Assembly: GCA_963841205.1 (NCBI GenBank)
Contig: CAWJCH010000022.1
Span: 62,001-126,000 of the forward strand
Source: CAWAWP01 sp963841205
GTDB lineage: Bacteria; Chloroflexota; Ktedonobacteria; Ktedonobacterales; JADMIN01
Length of the DNA stretch: 64,000 bases
Direction: 5' to 3'
This document shows, one piece after another, positions 63,298 to 64,000 of the stretch. A program made the position numbers and the translations under genes. Under the pieces are notes generated by a model. It was not told the DNA's origin and searched no databases. It worked only from the letters and a program-made list of their open reading frames with translations. Numbering within the stretch: the first letter of the stretch is position 1; each line of letters opens with the position of its first letter.

Positions 63298-64000
63298 GTG
63301 AGGCAGTCCTGCCCGACCACCGAGGAGCTCGCGCGGCGCAGGCTCATCCTACGGCGTTCGGCGTGGTCGATCGTCGCCGCGCTCGCGCTGGCCGCGCTGA
63401 CCTGGAAGGCGATCACGGCACCCGACGGGGTGGCCGACCCGACCGCCCCCGGCGCCCACCTCTCACCGGGCGCGGTGGTCGTCAACAGCCGGCCTGCTCG
63501 TCTTCCGCGAAGGGCTCGAGGCGGTGCTCGTGCTGGCTGCGTTCACCGCGAGCTTCGTCGGCCGCGACCGGACGCTCCGCCGGCCGGTGGCCGGAGGCGC
63601 CGTCCTCGCACTCGTCGCGTCCGTCGCCACGTGGTTCGTCGCGATCGGCGTGATCGGCGCGCTCGGCGGGCCCGGGCCTCGACGTCCAGGCGGCCACGGG
63701 CCTCCTCGCGGTCGCGGTGCTCCTCGTCGTCATGAACTGGTTCTTCCACAAGATCTACTGGACGGGGTGGATCTCCGCGCACAACAAGCGGCGCCGCAGC
63801 CTCACGAACGGCCCCGACGCCGGTCGCCGCGCGCTGCTCGGGCTCGCGCTCCTCGGCTTCACCGCCGTCTATCGCGAAGGCTTCGAGGTCGTCCTCTTCC
63901 TGCAGAACCTGCGGATCACCGCCGGCTCCAGGGCGGTGCTCGAGGGTGTCGCGCTGGGGCTCGCACTGACCGTCGCGGTCGGCGTCGTGACCTTCTCGCT
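63298..64000 (+). pseudogene. FTR1-family iron permease, two frameshifts, cut by window end
   Basis: High-affinity iron transporter (EfeU/FTR1). GTG 63298 starts a short lead with one helix (WSIVAALALAALTW). A frame change near 63485 leads to LLVFREGLEAVLVLAAFTAS with the REGLE iron motif, and one near 63670 (an extra C in GGGCCCGGGCC) to LLAVAVLLVVMNWFFHKIYW and GFTAVYREGFEVVLFLQNL with the second motif. The gene continues past the window. The palindrome upstream suggests iron control. Confidence 0.82.

Overview
The window is GC-rich, densely coded bacterial DNA. The left 57.3 kb looks like a chromosome of a Chloroflexota-type organism (inference). It carries an ECF sigma factor followed by an anti-sigma-like protein with a propeller-like outer domain, repeated small proteins with a CTxCxHP zinc/HTH start, a GtrA-like membrane protein, and many different transposases. 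Housekeeping genes are a ClpE-type unfoldase, malate dehydrogenase, a glycerophosphodiesterase, thioredoxin reductase, acylphosphatase, gatC-gatA, a histidine phosphatase, clpS and two Met-CAU tRNA genes (one initiator, one elongator).

Layout. 0-9.7 kb: clpE, a frameshifted membrane/PH-like gene, mdh, glycerophosphodiesterase, a PPOX enzyme, a pilin-like ORF and the sigma/anti-sigma pair. 9.8-22.1 kb: an accessory zone with IS3, IS5, TnpB, IS110 and IS4-like elements around a DJ-1/VOC fusion, a frameshifted nitronate monooxygenase, msrA, a VOC protein, a decayed FAD oxidase and a selenium-binding protein. 22.4-26.5 kb: a compact replicon-like module (promoter, HTH, prim-pol, ATPase, iteron-like repeats, two small genes, 14-bp hairpin). 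26.5-33.2 kb: yceI/hxlR, IS66 and IS701 remnants, a pyruvate-decarboxylase-like enzyme, an SCP2-like protein and a glycogen-debranching-like gene split by an amber codon. 33.4-37 kb and 40.7-44.9 kb: two paralogous large-serine-recombinase modules, both frameshifted and each abutting a core gene. 44.9-51.1 kb: core genes with small dispersed palindromes. 51.7-57.3 kb: tRNAs, tyrosine recombinase, RepA-like ATPase with iteron-like repeats, and hypothetical genes.

At about 57.96 kb the character changes. From there to the end there is a murE(3' end)-murF-mraY-murD cluster, an N,N-dimethylformamidase-like secreted protein and an FTR1 iron permease, with very G/C-rich coding. Nearly every gene there carries single-base deletions, mostly in GG or CC doublets. 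murE lacks its N-terminal part exactly at the change point. I read this as a probable contig join to lower-quality sequence, perhaps from another organism such as an actinobacterium; a real rearrangement cannot be excluded. The same type of indel occurs in patches at 2.7-3.8, 12.9-14.8 and 35.3 kb, so 'pseudogene' calls there may be consensus errors.

Themes. Redox and carbonyl stress genes recur: trxB, msrA, DJ-1/VOC, VOC, nitronate monooxygenase, PPOX and an HxlR regulator. The trxB promoter is overlapped by a perfect 22-bp palindrome whose half-site (ATACCATACC) also lies just after hxlR. Two replication modules of different type each have short repeats directly after the replication gene. 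The best candidates for new biology are the 22.4-26.5 kb module, the paired serine-recombinase modules, the trxB operator and the dispersed CTGAA-loop palindromes.
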